From JBCCGR01 sp039029195 (GTDB lineage: Bacteria > Pseudomonadota > Alphaproteobacteria > Rhizobiales > Rhizobiaceae), in assembly GCA_039029195.1 (NCBI GenBank), contig JBCCGR010000003.1, positions 1-64,000 of the forward strand: a DNA stretch of 64,000 bases, written 5' to 3'. A program made the position numbers and the translations under genes. The notes beneath the pieces are model-generated. The model was not told the DNA's origin. It did not search any database and saw nothing but the letters and a program-made list of their open reading frames with translations. Shown here piece after piece: positions 40,921 to 49,230 of this stretch (the stretch's first letter is position 1; each line of letters starts with the position of its first letter).

Positions 40921-41133
40921 ACTGATGTCCTTTTGCCGGTCAGTCCGGCCGCTGTACGTCCGGAAGCATTACACCGGAGTTTGCAACGCACCCTTGAGCC
41001 GCCATAGTTTTTCAGGCAAATTTGATCCGGGCAAGGCGACAAAATGTATACGGTCTGATCGGACAGACGGACCGCTCGAAGGAGCGTTTCCGGCAACCAC
41101 CTGACCGTAGAGAACCAGATTGAGGTCGTTATT

Positions 41134-41976
41134 GTGAACCCGTTATCTTTCATTCGTCTGTTTGTTCTGGCTGCGATTGTTCAGCTTCTTCCGCCGATGC
41201 CTGGCGTCGCCCAAGCCGACGAAATCCCGATCACAGATACCCATATTCACTACAGCCATGATGCCTGGACCATCTTTCCGCCAAAGAAGGCGGTGGCTCT
41301 GCTGCGGGAAGCCGGGCTGAAACGTGCCTTTGTTTCAAGCAGTTCTGATGAGGGAACACAGAAACTCTATCAGGAAGCACCTGATCTGGTGGTACCGGTT
41401 CTGCGCCCCTATCGTCGGCGCGGCGAACTGAGCACCTGGATGCACGATGAGACGGTTCTCGATCTTCTGAAAGACCGGCTTGAAAAGTACAAATATGCAG
41501 GAATTGGGGAGTTTCACGCCTATGGCGATGATATTGAAACACCGGTTCTGCAAGGCGTGATTGCGCTTGCGAAGCAATATGATCTCTTCCTCCACGCGCA
41601 TGGAGACGCAGATTCAATTCACCGCATCTTCAAGCACAACCCCGACGCTCGTGTGCTTTGGGCGCATAGCGGTTTCGACACGCCATCGGAGGTCCACGAG
41701 ATGCTGAAGACCTACCCCAAGCTTTGGGCCGACCTGGCGTTGCGGTCCGGCCATTCCGATGGTGACCAAGTGCGCGAAGAATGGCGCAAGCTGTTTGAGG
41801 CGTTTCCGGATCGGCTGATGCTGGGCACCGACACCTACACGCCGGAACGGTGGCCGTTTGTGGTCTCTCATGCCGAGTGGTCTCGGGAGTGGCTGGTTAG
41901 CCTGCCGAAGCCGGTGGCCGAGGGGTTGGCATGGAAGAATGCGGAAGCTCTGATTGAGAACTGGAAGCGGAAATGA
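41134..41976 (+). CDS. Secreted amidohydrolase-superfamily protein
   Basis: This 280-residue protein has a signal peptide (FIRLFVLAAIVQLLPPMPGVAQA). The mature TIM-barrel-like domain begins with the metal motif ITDTHIHYSHDAW and has further candidate ligands in FLHAHGDADSIHRIF, VLWAHSGFD and the C-terminal acid in MLGTDTYTP. This is the amidohydrolase-2 pattern, unusual for being exported. Start GTG 41134, GAGG eight bases upstream. Its stop overlaps the YtkA-like gene start (ATGA), so the three-gene operon is coupled. Substrate unknown. Confidence 0.85.
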   Translation: MNPLSFIRLFVLAAIVQLLPPMPGVAQADEIPITDTHIHYSHDAWTIFPPKKAVALLREAGLKRAFVSSSSDEGTQKLYQEAPDLVVPVLRPYRRRGELSTWMHDETVLDLLKDRLEKYKYAGIGEFHAYGDDIETPVLQGVIALAKQYDLFLHAHGDADSIHRIFKHNPDARVLWAHSGFDTPSEVHEMLKTYPKLWADLALRSGHSDGDQVREEWRKLFEAFPDRLMLGTDTYTPERWPFVVSHAEWSREWLVSLPKPVAEGLAWKNAEALIENWKRK

Positions 41977-42386
41977 TGCGTGCCTTTGTCGCGTTCGTGT
42001 TCGGCCTTTTGTGGTCGGCTCCCGCCTTCGCTTCTGACGGCCCCTGCGCCAGTCCACCAGCATCCGAGGGTTTGATTATTGAATCCGGTGGTGGAAAACT
42101 ATCAGTGGTACCCGACCCGGGATCCAAGCCGGTGGGGGAACAGTTTTCTCTCCGCCTGATCCCGTGCGATCCCGGCACATCGCTATCGATACCGTCGCTC
42201 GATGCAACCATGCCCATGCACGGACATGGTATGAATTATCGTCCCAAGATCACGCCTCAATCTGACGGTTCGACCCTTGCTGAAGGGATGTTGTTCCATA
42301 TGCCGGGCAAATGGCGCCTGGAGGTTGATGTGGTGGCCAATGAGAAGCGCCAGCGGGTCACCCGCGACTTCGTTGTCAAACCCTGA
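41973..42386 (+). CDS. YtkA/FixH-like periplasmic protein
   Basis: This 137-residue protein has a signal peptide (FVAFVFGLLWSAPAFASDG) and one small immunoglobulin-like beta domain. The segment MPMHGHGMNYRP is a typical YtkA-like feature, rich in Met and His and possibly metal-binding. The end WRLEVDVVANEKRQRVTRDF fits the fold. Two cysteines could form a disulfide. It overlaps the genes on both sides. A copper or heme-related chaperone role is a guess from the motif and from the neighbouring di-heme enzyme. Confidence 0.8.
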   Translation: MMRAFVAFVFGLLWSAPAFASDGPCASPPASEGLIIESGGGKLSVVPDPGSKPVGEQFSLRLIPCDPGTSLSIPSLDATMPMHGHGMNYRPKITPQSDGSTLAEGMLFHMPGKWRLEVDVVANEKRQRVTRDFVVKP

Positions 42387-43546
42387 TGGGTCGTCGCTGG
42401 CACGCAGTTCCGGTTTCCCTGGTACTCCTGATTGCCGGAGCCACTTCGGGCTGGGCCGAAGGCGAAGATGTCGTTTTCTCCGAGACCGACCGAGCGTTCA
42501 TCCAGTCGATGGGTCCCTGGCCGGCAGCATTCAAGCCGGATCCCAGCAACCGGTTTTCAGGCAATCCAAAGGCCATTGAGTTTGGTCAATCGCTGTTCAG
42601 CGATGGTCGCCTTTCGAAAGACGGAACCGTTTCCTGCGCGTCGTGCCATGATCCACAAAATCATTTCATTGATGGCCGCGACCGCAGTGTTGGCGCCTCA
42701 AGAGTCGATCGCAATGCGCCCAGTCTCAACAATATCCATCCGAACCGCTGGTTCGGTTGGGCGGGCCGTTCGGACACGCTTTGGGGCCAGAGCGTGCATC
42801 CTATCCTTGATCAAAAGGAATTGAGTGCCAGCGCGGCGCTTGTCGCATCCCGAGTGCGTGAAGAGACCGATCTCAGAACGCGTTACCTCGGGGTTGCTGG
42901 AACATCGCCCCCCGATGCTCCCGATGAGCAAATAATCGTCAATCTCGCAAAGTTCCTCGCAGCTTATCAGGAAACCCTGACCACGCCGCGCACCCGATTT
43001 GACGGCTTCCGCGATCGGCTGATTTCGGGGAAACCGACACCCGTCGCAGACTATTCACCCTCCGAACGCCGCGGCTTGAAACTGTTTGTTGGCAAGGGAA
43101 ACTGTGTAATCTGCCACTTTGGCCCCACGCTCTCAAATGGTGAATTTCACTTTCTGGGCCTGCCGCATTTTGCAGAAGGGGTGAGGGTGGATCAGGGTCG
43201 GTTTGGTGGTATCCGCCTGTTGAAAAAGAGCAGGTACAACCGCCTCGGCCCGTTCAGCGATGAACCAAAAACCAGCGCAGAAAAATCGCCCGCCACCTAC
43301 GTCCGCCTTGACCAGCGCAACTGGGGCGAGTTCAAAACGCCTTCTTTGCGCAATGTCGCCAACACCGCGCCCTATATGCACAATGGCGGTCTTGCGGGCC
43401 TGCGGGATGTGATCAACCACTATTCTGATCTCAACCTGGAACGGCTCCACGTGGATGGCGAGAGCATTTTGCAACCGCTGAAACTCAACGAACGCGAGAT
43501 CATGGATCTGATCGCCTTCCTGGAGAGCCTGTCATCAGGCCCCTGA
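42386..43546 (+). CDS. Di-heme cytochrome c peroxidase / MauG-like protein
   Basis: This 386-residue periplasmic protein has a signal peptide (VSLVLLIAGATSGWA) and two heme c motifs, CASCH near residue 85 and CVICH near 237. Other family blocks are FGQSLFSDGRLSKDG, GRSDTLWGQSVHPILDQKEL and FKTPSLRNVANTAPYMHNGG. It is of the MauG/CcpA superfamily: peroxidases, or enzymes that use bis-Fe(IV) hemes to oxidise tryptophans in partner proteins. The start overlaps the YtkA-like stop by one base. The electron partner is not obvious. Confidence 0.93.
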   Translation: MGRRWHAVPVSLVLLIAGATSGWAEGEDVVFSETDRAFIQSMGPWPAAFKPDPSNRFSGNPKAIEFGQSLFSDGRLSKDGTVSCASCHDPQNHFIDGRDRSVGASRVDRNAPSLNNIHPNRWFGWAGRSDTLWGQSVHPILDQKELSASAALVASRVREETDLRTRYLGVAGTSPPDAPDEQIIVNLAKFLAAYQETLTTPRTRFDGFRDRLISGKPTPVADYSPSERRGLKLFVGKGNCVICHFGPTLSNGEFHFLGLPHFAEGVRVDQGRFGGIRLLKKSRYNRLGPFSDEPKTSAEKSPATYVRLDQRNWGEFKTPSLRNVANTAPYMHNGGLAGLRDVINHYSDLNLERLHVDGESILQPLKLNEREIMDLIAFLESLSSGP

Positions 43547-43630
43547 AACCAGCAAATTCCACAATCTGTGTTTGCAAGTATGTGATCGTGGCCTACCTAT
43601 GGATTCGGGAACAGACTGGAGGGGCAGGGA

Positions 43631-44506
43631 TTGGACAGGCGGGTATTGGCCGTAACCTGGCGGGTCGTGCGGGATGCGATCACGCATTACAACAATGATG
43701 ATGGCTATGCGATTGCAAGCCACGTTGCCATGTCGGTGCTGCTCGCACTTTTCCCATTCCTGATATTCGTCACAACGCTTGCCGGCTTTCTGGGTGCGGG
43801 TATCTACGCCCAGCCCGCAATCGATCTTGTCTTTGCAAGCGTGCCGGATGTGATTGCTAAGCCCATTGCGGGCGAAATCCACGCGGTGCTCTCCGTCCCG
43901 CGCGGGGGACTGCTCACCGTCAGTGCGGTTCTGGCGCTATATTTTGCTTCCAATGGGGTGGAGGCCGTCCGCACTGCCTTAAACCGCGCCTATCGGGTGC
44001 AGGAAACCCGAACGTTCTACTGGTGTCGGGTGCAAAGCCTGTTTTTCATCGTGGTCGCTGCCGCAGGCATGTTGTCCATGGGATTGCTGCTCATATTGCC
44101 GCTGCGGGTATGGCCGTGGCTCCATGCGGTTTTGCCGGATGCGGTTACCTACACGGAAACCCTGCAATTCTGGCGCTTCGCCATTGTGTTTTCCGTTCTG
44201 GTGATCGTTCTCTACATGGCGCACCTATGGCTTCCTGCGAAAAGACCGGCAATGTCTGTGCTGTGGCCGGGCATCTCTCTGACCGTGATTTTCTGGATCA
44301 GCGGATCATTGACGTTTGCCACCTATCTGGAAATTTTTGCAAGCTACAGCGCCACCTATGCTGGCCTTGCCGGCGTGGTGATCGCGCTTGTCTTCCTCTA
44401 TCTGATGGCAGCAATTCTCATTCTGGGTGCCGAGATCAACACGTCCATCGGGCGATACCGGATTGCCGGTTTCTCGACCCGTCAGGCAGACCCGGATGCT
44501 GGCTGA
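43631..44506 (+). CDS. YihY/BrkB-family membrane protein
   Basis: This 291-residue membrane protein has six or so helices; key blocks are HYNNDDGYAIASHVAMSVLLALFPFLIF, APRGGLLTVSAVLALYFASNGV-like segment, and YLEIFASYSATYAGLAGVVIALVFLYLMA. This is the YihY/UPF0761 family, once misnamed ribonuclease BN. Function uncertain, possibly transport. It uses TTG 43631 with GGAGGGGCAGGG before it. Its last 25 bases overlap the end of the convergent EamA gene. Confidence 0.92.
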   Translation: MDRRVLAVTWRVVRDAITHYNNDDGYAIASHVAMSVLLALFPFLIFVTTLAGFLGAGIYAQPAIDLVFASVPDVIAKPIAGEIHAVLSVPRGGLLTVSAVLALYFASNGVEAVRTALNRAYRVQETRTFYWCRVQSLFFIVVAAAGMLSMGLLLILPLRVWPWLHAVLPDAVTYTETLQFWRFAIVFSVLVIVLYMAHLWLPAKRPAMSVLWPGISLTVIFWISGSLTFATYLEIFASYSATYAGLAGVVIALVFLYLMAAILILGAEINTSIGRYRIAGFSTRQADPDAG

Positions 44507-45381
44507 CGCACGGCAATCGCCACGGCAACAGCACAGATGACCATGCCCAGCATCTGAATCAGGTTGAGCGTGTCGCCAAACAGCCACCAGGCAAGCACCG
44601 CAGAAACACCCGGAACCAAAAAGAAGTAAGAGGAAATCTTGGACACCTCGCCATCGCGGATGAGGATCATCAAGAGAAGAACGGCGAGGAACGAAAGCGC
44701 AAAAATCAGCCATAAAAGCGCAAAAATCAGTTCACCTGTCCAGTTAAATGCAAAAGTTTCGCTGAACAACGCCATTGCGAAGACAGGCAGAAACGCCCCG
44801 ACATATTGGAGCGCGGTGGCACTCTTCAAATCAATCGTGGTGGCAAATCGCTTCTGATAAATCGTGCCCAGCGACAGTGCGACCACAGACACAATCGATG
44901 CTGCAATGTTTGCCGGATTGATGCCGGTACCTACGTCATAGAGGCCAGGCGACAACACCATCATGAGCCCGCCAAATCCGGCAAATAGCGCCAGCCACAC
45001 GCGAAGGGTGACCCGCTCTCCCAGGAATGCACCAGCAAACAGTGCGACGATGAGCGGGTTGAACCCGACAATCATGGCCGACAGAGCTGAAGGCAGACCC
45101 TTGTCGATGGCCCAGAACACACCGCCCAGATAGAGCCCATGGATCAGCGCGCCTGCGACGATGGGGTGAATGAGGTCCAACCCGCGCGGCCACGTGGTGC
45201 CGGTCATCATCGTGATTGCGCCAAACAGAACCGCCACAATGCCGAATCGTAGGGCTAAAAACGACATGGGCTCTGCATGGGGCATGGAAAGCGCCGCGCC
45301 AATGAAACCGGTGGCCCAAAGGAACACAAACACAAAGAGGATCAGGTGCGTTCTGGTCACAATGGTCTCGGGAAGCGGCAT
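44482..45381 (-). CDS. EamA/DMT-family membrane transporter
   Basis: This 299-residue protein has ten helices in two EamA repeats. HLILFVFVFLWATGFIGAALS opens repeat one and IAASIVSVVALSLGTIYQKRF opens repeat two, ending with FFLVPGVSAVLAWWLFGDTLNLIQMLGM. The family exports metabolites such as amino acids or drugs; substrate unknown. ATG 45381 is chosen because the first helix follows shortly; the frame is open for nine more codons to a TTG. It converges on the YihY gene and is divergent from the AEC carrier. Confidence 0.9.
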   Translation of the reverse strand: MPLPETIVTRTHLILFVFVFLWATGFIGAALSMPHAEPMSFLALRFGIVAVLFGAITMMTGTTWPRGLDLIHPIVAGALIHGLYLGGVFWAIDKGLPSALSAMIVGFNPLIVALFAGAFLGERVTLRVWLALFAGFGGLMMVLSPGLYDVGTGINPANIAASIVSVVALSLGTIYQKRFATTIDLKSATALQYVGAFLPVFAMALFSETFAFNWTGELIFALLWLIFALSFLAVLLLMILIRDGEVSKISSYFFLVPGVSAVLAWWLFGDTLNLIQMLGMVICAVAVAIAVRQPASGSA

Positions 45382-45583
45382 CAGGCGGGCGGTGCCACCG
45401 AACACCAATTCGCCTGCAATGAACAGACAGGAAATGCATGAGGCTCATCGACGAGCTCAAAAATTCCAACCGTTCAGTTGTGCGTTCTGTCGGATGGGGA
45501 TAGTCAACAACAGCGGAGATTCCTCCCGCCGGACCAGATCAGGTCGCCTCCCCAACTATCCCATTCGCAGTTTTCGAGACCCT

Positions 45584-46540
45584 GTGCAGCAAATCATCGA
45601 CATTGTGCTCCCCGTGTTCTGCCTCATCGGCGCGGGCTATGGTGCCGGGGTGACCGGTCTTTTGAAGAAGGGCACCGGCCAGGCTCTGTCGGACTACGTC
45701 TACACCATCGCTGTTCCTCTTATGCTGATGCGGACCCTGGCGACCAGCGATGTCTCCATGGCCAATCCCTGGGGCTTGTGGTTCACTTATTTTACCGGCG
45801 TCGCAATTGTATGGGTCGCTGCATCAGCGCTCATGATCCTTGTGTTCAAACGCGGTCACCGCGTGGGGGTTTCAGCCGGTGTTGCTGCCGGATTTTCCAA
45901 TCTTGTTCTGTTGGGCATCCCGCTGGTTTTGCAGGCTTATGGCGAAGAAGGTTTGCTGATCCTGTTTGTTCTGATCGGTGTTCACCTGCCGATCATGATG
46001 ATCACATCTACCTTTCTTATGGAATATTCCTTGCGGGCGGACGGGATTGAAAGCGGGCCGATTTCAATTGGTCGGATCGTGGGGAACGTCGCAAACAACC
46101 TTTTGAAGAACCCGATCATCATCGGACTGTTTGCCGGTCTGATTCTGCGGTTTTCCGGCTTTCAGTTCAGCGGTGTTCCGGAGCGAGTGATCGGCCTCTT
46201 TGCACAAACCGCGGGACCGCTGGCTCTATTTGCGTTGGGCATGACGTTGCGACACTACACAGTCAAAGGTGACGTGGTGCCCGCGGTCCTGATTGCGTTG
46301 CTGGGGCTCATTGCCATGCCCGCTGTAGTTTACGTTCTGTCGCTACACGTGCTTGGCTTGCCGGTGCTCTGGGTGAAGGTGCTGGTACTCGCCGCTGCTT
46401 GCCCAAGCGGTGTAAATGCCTACCTCATCGCCTCACAATTCAAGGTGGGCGAGGGGCTGGCCGCAAACTGTATTGTGATTGCCACAGCAGGCTCAATTTT
46501 CAGCCTGCCGATCTGGCTCGCCATTTCTGCACAGCTTTAA
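45584..46540 (+). CDS. AEC-family (auxin efflux carrier-like) transporter
   Basis: This 318-residue protein of about ten helices begins VQQIIDIVLPVFCLIGAGYG, the standard opening of AEC carriers, and has AVPLMLMRTLA, AGFSNLVLLGIPLVLQAYGEEG and a conserved end LAAACPSGVNAYLIASQFKVG. These carry malonate, malate or other acids out of the cell. The start is GTG 45584; a far longer frame is open upstream but overlaps the divergent EamA gene and is not membrane-like. It ends tail to tail with the DUF985 gene (4-base TTAA overlap). Confidence 0.92.
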   Translation: MQQIIDIVLPVFCLIGAGYGAGVTGLLKKGTGQALSDYVYTIAVPLMLMRTLATSDVSMANPWGLWFTYFTGVAIVWVAASALMILVFKRGHRVGVSAGVAAGFSNLVLLGIPLVLQAYGEEGLLILFVLIGVHLPIMMITSTFLMEYSLRADGIESGPISIGRIVGNVANNLLKNPIIIGLFAGLILRFSGFQFSGVPERVIGLFAQTAGPLALFALGMTLRHYTVKGDVVPAVLIALLGLIAMPAVVYVLSLHVLGLPVLWVKVLVLAAACPSGVNAYLIASQFKVGEGLAANCIVIATAGSIFSLPIWLAISAQL

Positions 46541-46968
46541 CGCTCACCAGGCGCCCAGCCCGGCTCGGCCAGCTCAAAGTTCTCAAACGAAAATCCTGGT
46601 GCAACGGTGCAGCCCACCAGCGTCCACGCCCCGAGGGGTCGCGCGGCTTGCCACCATCCCGCTGGCACAACAAGCTGTGGCTGTTCGCCTGCCAAAAAAT
46701 CTGTGCCCAGATGGTGCTCCGTTACGGCCTTTCCATCCTCACTCATTTCGAGCGCCAACGCATCCCCTGCATAGTGGTGCCAGACTTCCGACGATCCATG
46801 CACCTTGTGCCAGTGGGAACGTTCTCCAGCCTCAAGCAGGAAATAGATGGCGGTTGAAGCACAGGCCCCATCCTGCCGCTCATCACGATAGGTCTCCGCA
46901 TACCATCCACCTTCCGGGTGTTTTTGCATCCCGACATGGTCGATTATCGCCTGAGGCGTGAGTTCCAT
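46537..46968 (-). CDS. Cupin DUF985 family protein
   Basis: This 143-residue protein of the cupin-5/DUF985 family shows HPEGGWYAETYRD at the start, AIYFLLEAGERSHWHKVHGSSEVWHHYAGDAL in the middle and LVVPAGWWQAARPLGAWTLVGCTVAPGF near the end. The family is a single cupin barrel with unclear substrate; sugar epimerase-like roles have been suggested. It is two bases downstream of gloB and probably cotranscribed with it. Confidence 0.93.
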   Translation of the reverse strand: MELTPQAIIDHVGMQKHPEGGWYAETYRDERQDGACASTAIYFLLEAGERSHWHKVHGSSEVWHHYAGDALALEMSEDGKAVTEHHLGTDFLAGEQPQLVVPAGWWQAARPLGAWTLVGCTVAPGFSFENFELAEPGWAPGER

Positions 46969-46970
46969 AA

Positions 46971-47741
46971 CTAGCCTTTGTCCTTGCGGGCGCGAATTTC
47001 GGCAAACACCTGTGCGTCAGTCGCATCTTCCATACCAAGATGCGCCCGGATGGCAGGGTCTGACGCACGCAAGAACGGGTTCGTTTTCAGTTCTTGCGCC
47101 ATCGTTGTTGGCAGTGTTGGTTTTCCGTCTGCCCGCAAAGCTTCAATCTCTGCTGCGCGAGCTTGCAGCGCTTCGTTGTCGGGATCAACGGTCAGTGCAA
47201 ATCGCGCGTTGGAGAGCGTGTATTCATGACCGCAATAGATCACGGTCTCTTCGGGCAATTGCATCAGCTTTGAAAGCGATGACCACATCATGTCGGGATC
47301 ACCTTCAAAAATGCGCCCGCAGCCCAGCGCAAACAGCGTGTCACCTGTGAACGCCACGCCGGCATCGGCGAAGTGATAGTTGACCTGGCCAAGCGTGTGC
47401 CCGGGCGTGGAAATCACCGCGACTGTGTGATTTCCAAACTGGAACTGATCGCCATCATTCACCGTTTGATCGATACCGGGAATGCGGTCTGCCTCTGCTT
47501 CCGGACCAATGATGTGGCAACTGAATTCAGCTTTCAGCGGTTCGTTCCCCTTCACATGATCGAAATGGTGATGGGTGGTGATGATATGGGTCAATCCCCA
47601 GCCCGTCTCTTCAATCGCTGCACGAACGGGAACCTCGTCTGGCGTATCTATGGCGGCTGTCACCCCGGCATCGGGGTCGTGGATGAGGACGCCGAAATTG
47701 TCGTCGCGGCAATTGAATTGATGGATTTTTAGGTTGCTCAT
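46971..47741 (-). CDS. gloB: Hydroxyacylglutathione hydrolase (glyoxalase II)
   Basis: This 256-residue metallo-beta-lactamase-fold enzyme hydrolyses S-D-lactoylglutathione in methylglyoxal detoxification. It has the di-metal motif TTHHHFDHVKGN, the second His in STPGHTLGQVNYHF, GDTLFALGCGR, and YCGHEYTLSNARFAL. The C-terminal glyoxalase domain ends in DAQVFAEIRARKD. The ATG start at 47741 is divergent from the next methyltransferase gene, a common rhizobial arrangement. Confidence 0.97.
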   Translation of the reverse strand: MSNLKIHQFNCRDDNFGVLIHDPDAGVTAAIDTPDEVPVRAAIEETGWGLTHIITTHHHFDHVKGNEPLKAEFSCHIIGPEAEADRIPGIDQTVNDGDQFQFGNHTVAVISTPGHTLGQVNYHFADAGVAFTGDTLFALGCGRIFEGDPDMMWSSLSKLMQLPEETVIYCGHEYTLSNARFALTVDPDNEALQARAAEIEALRADGKPTLPTTMAQELKTNPFLRASDPAIRAHLGMEDATDAQVFAEIRARKDKG

Positions 47742-47842
47742 GGGGTTATTTCCCGTTCACGGACTTCGCCCGGGGAGAAATTCGTTCACCGGTGGGCGCT
47801 GGTTTGATTTTCCTGAATTCGAATAAGTGATAACAGGTTGTT

Positions 47843-48598
47843 ATGCACACCGATATTGTCGATCTTCGCGCCTTTTATGCAAGCCCCCTGGGGCAGATGG
47901 CGCAGCGCTCGATCGCCATGTCACTGTCGCGGCTGTGGCAGCCGATTGCCAATGAGCGCCTGATGGGTCTTGGATATACAACACCCTACCTCGACCAGTT
48001 TGGCACCGATACCGAGCGTGTGATGGCGTTCATGCCGGCGGGTCAGGGCGCCGTTCGCTGGCCCAAAAACAAACCAAACGCGACCGCTCTGGTGTTTGAC
48101 GAGGATCTGCCGTTACCGGACTCTGCGCTTGACCGGATTTTGATGGTACACGCGCTGGAACATTCGGAAAATCCGTTCGAAACCCTCAACGAGATGTGGC
48201 GGGTTCTTTCCCCCAGCGGGCGTATTGTGATTGTGGTGCCAAACCGGCGTGGGCTATGGGCGCGATTTGAGCACACGCCATTTGGTACGGGCCGTCCGTT
48301 CAGCAGTGGTCAGCTTGGTGATCTCTTGAAGTCAGCTCAATTTTCTTCGCTCGCCTGGTCAGATGCGCTGCATTTTCCACCCTGGGATCGTCAGCGGCTG
48401 TTTCAGATGTTCCGGGCCACCGAGCGGCTTGGGCGGAGAATGTGGCCGGTTTTCAGTGGGGTCACGGTGGTGGAGGCCAAGAAGCTTCTCTATCAGGGAA
48501 CCGCCATTCGCGAACGCCAGTCGCGACGGGTTTTCGTGCCCGTGCTTTCGCCACAGGGAGCGGCAAGCGTTGTGAAGGCTGAAGAGATCAGCGGCTGA
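47843..48598 (+). CDS. SAM-dependent methyltransferase, gloB-linked
   Basis: This 251-residue class I methyltransferase-like protein lacks the usual glycine-rich motif I, but keeps SALDRILMVHALEHSENPFETLNEMWRVLSPSGRIVIVVPN, the core of the methyltransferase-11 domain. The N-terminus MHTDIVDLRAFYASPLGQMAQ is a conserved family block next to gloB in many alphaproteobacteria. Weakening of the SAM-binding loop makes activity uncertain. It overlaps the end of metW by 11 bases, tail to tail. Confidence 0.88.
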   Translation: MHTDIVDLRAFYASPLGQMAQRSIAMSLSRLWQPIANERLMGLGYTTPYLDQFGTDTERVMAFMPAGQGAVRWPKNKPNATALVFDEDLPLPDSALDRILMVHALEHSENPFETLNEMWRVLSPSGRIVIVVPNRRGLWARFEHTPFGTGRPFSSGQLGDLLKSAQFSSLAWSDALHFPPWDRQRLFQMFRATERLGRRMWPVFSGVTVVEAKKLLYQGTAIRERQSRRVFVPVLSPQGAASVVKAEEISG

Positions 48599-49217
48599 GC
48601 AGAAACACGGCTTCCTGACCAAACACGTTGGACATCAGGCTGGTGGGACCAGCGGCAAGCTTCTTGCCTTTTCCGTTCAGCGCGACCGCCTTCTCGATAC
48701 GAGCATCAATCTCGTCGCAAAGTGCTGCAAAGTCGGCAATTGTGCAGAAATGAATGTTTGGCGTGTCATACCAGGCGTAGGGTAGATGATCGTTGACCGG
48801 CATACGACCGTTGAGACCCAACGAGAGGCGAATGCGCCAATGACCAAAGTTGGGAAATGACACGATCACATATCGGCCAATGCGCATCAGCTCCTGCAAG
48901 GCCTGTTTGGGGTTGTGCGTCGCCTGAATGGTCTGGCTTAAAATGGCATAGTCGAACCCGTTGTCAGGGTAGGTCGAGAGGTCCTTGTCGGCATCGCCTT
49001 GTATGACGGACAGTCCGCGCGCCACACACTGATTGACGTTTTTCTGGTTGAGCTCAATGCCGCGCCCATCCACATCCTTGGTATGAACCAGGAGGTCCAA
49101 CAGCGAACCGTCGCCGCAGCCAACGTCGAGCACCTTTGACCCCGGCTTCACCAACTCAGCGATCAGATTGAGATCAACCCGGCTGTGAGCGGCCTCGTTG
49201 CGGGCATGCATGTTCAC
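48588..49217 (-). CDS. metW: MetW methionine biosynthesis protein
   Basis: This 209-residue protein has a methyltransferase fold: VLDVGCGDGSLLDLL, GIELNQKNVNQCVARGLSVIQGD, DYAILSQTIQATHNPKQALQEL and YVIVSFPNFGHWRIRLSL, all typical of MetW. Together with MetX it converts homoserine to O-acetylhomoserine in alphaproteobacterial methionine synthesis. The GTG start at 49217 follows the metX stop by 13 bases; ATG 49211 is an alternative. Confidence 0.97.
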   Translation of the reverse strand: MNMHARNEAAHSRVDLNLIAELVKPGSKVLDVGCGDGSLLDLLVHTKDVDGRGIELNQKNVNQCVARGLSVIQGDADKDLSTYPDNGFDYAILSQTIQATHNPKQALQELMRIGRYVIVSFPNFGHWRIRLSLGLNGRMPVNDHLPYAWYDTPNIHFCTIADFAALCDEIDARIEKAVALNGKGKKLAAGPTSLMSNVFGQEAVFLLSR

Positions 49218-49230
49218 TTGCGCCCCCGTT

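Noticed and set aside
41041..41100. Operator-like dyads (GTCTG/CAGAC, GCTC/GAGC) before the amidohydrolase
   Set aside because: Arms are only four to five bases long; too weak to call.
45170..45583. N-terminal extension of the AEC carrier
   Set aside because: The frame is open but overlaps the divergent EamA gene, is basic and not membrane-like, while GTG 45584 gives the normal family start.
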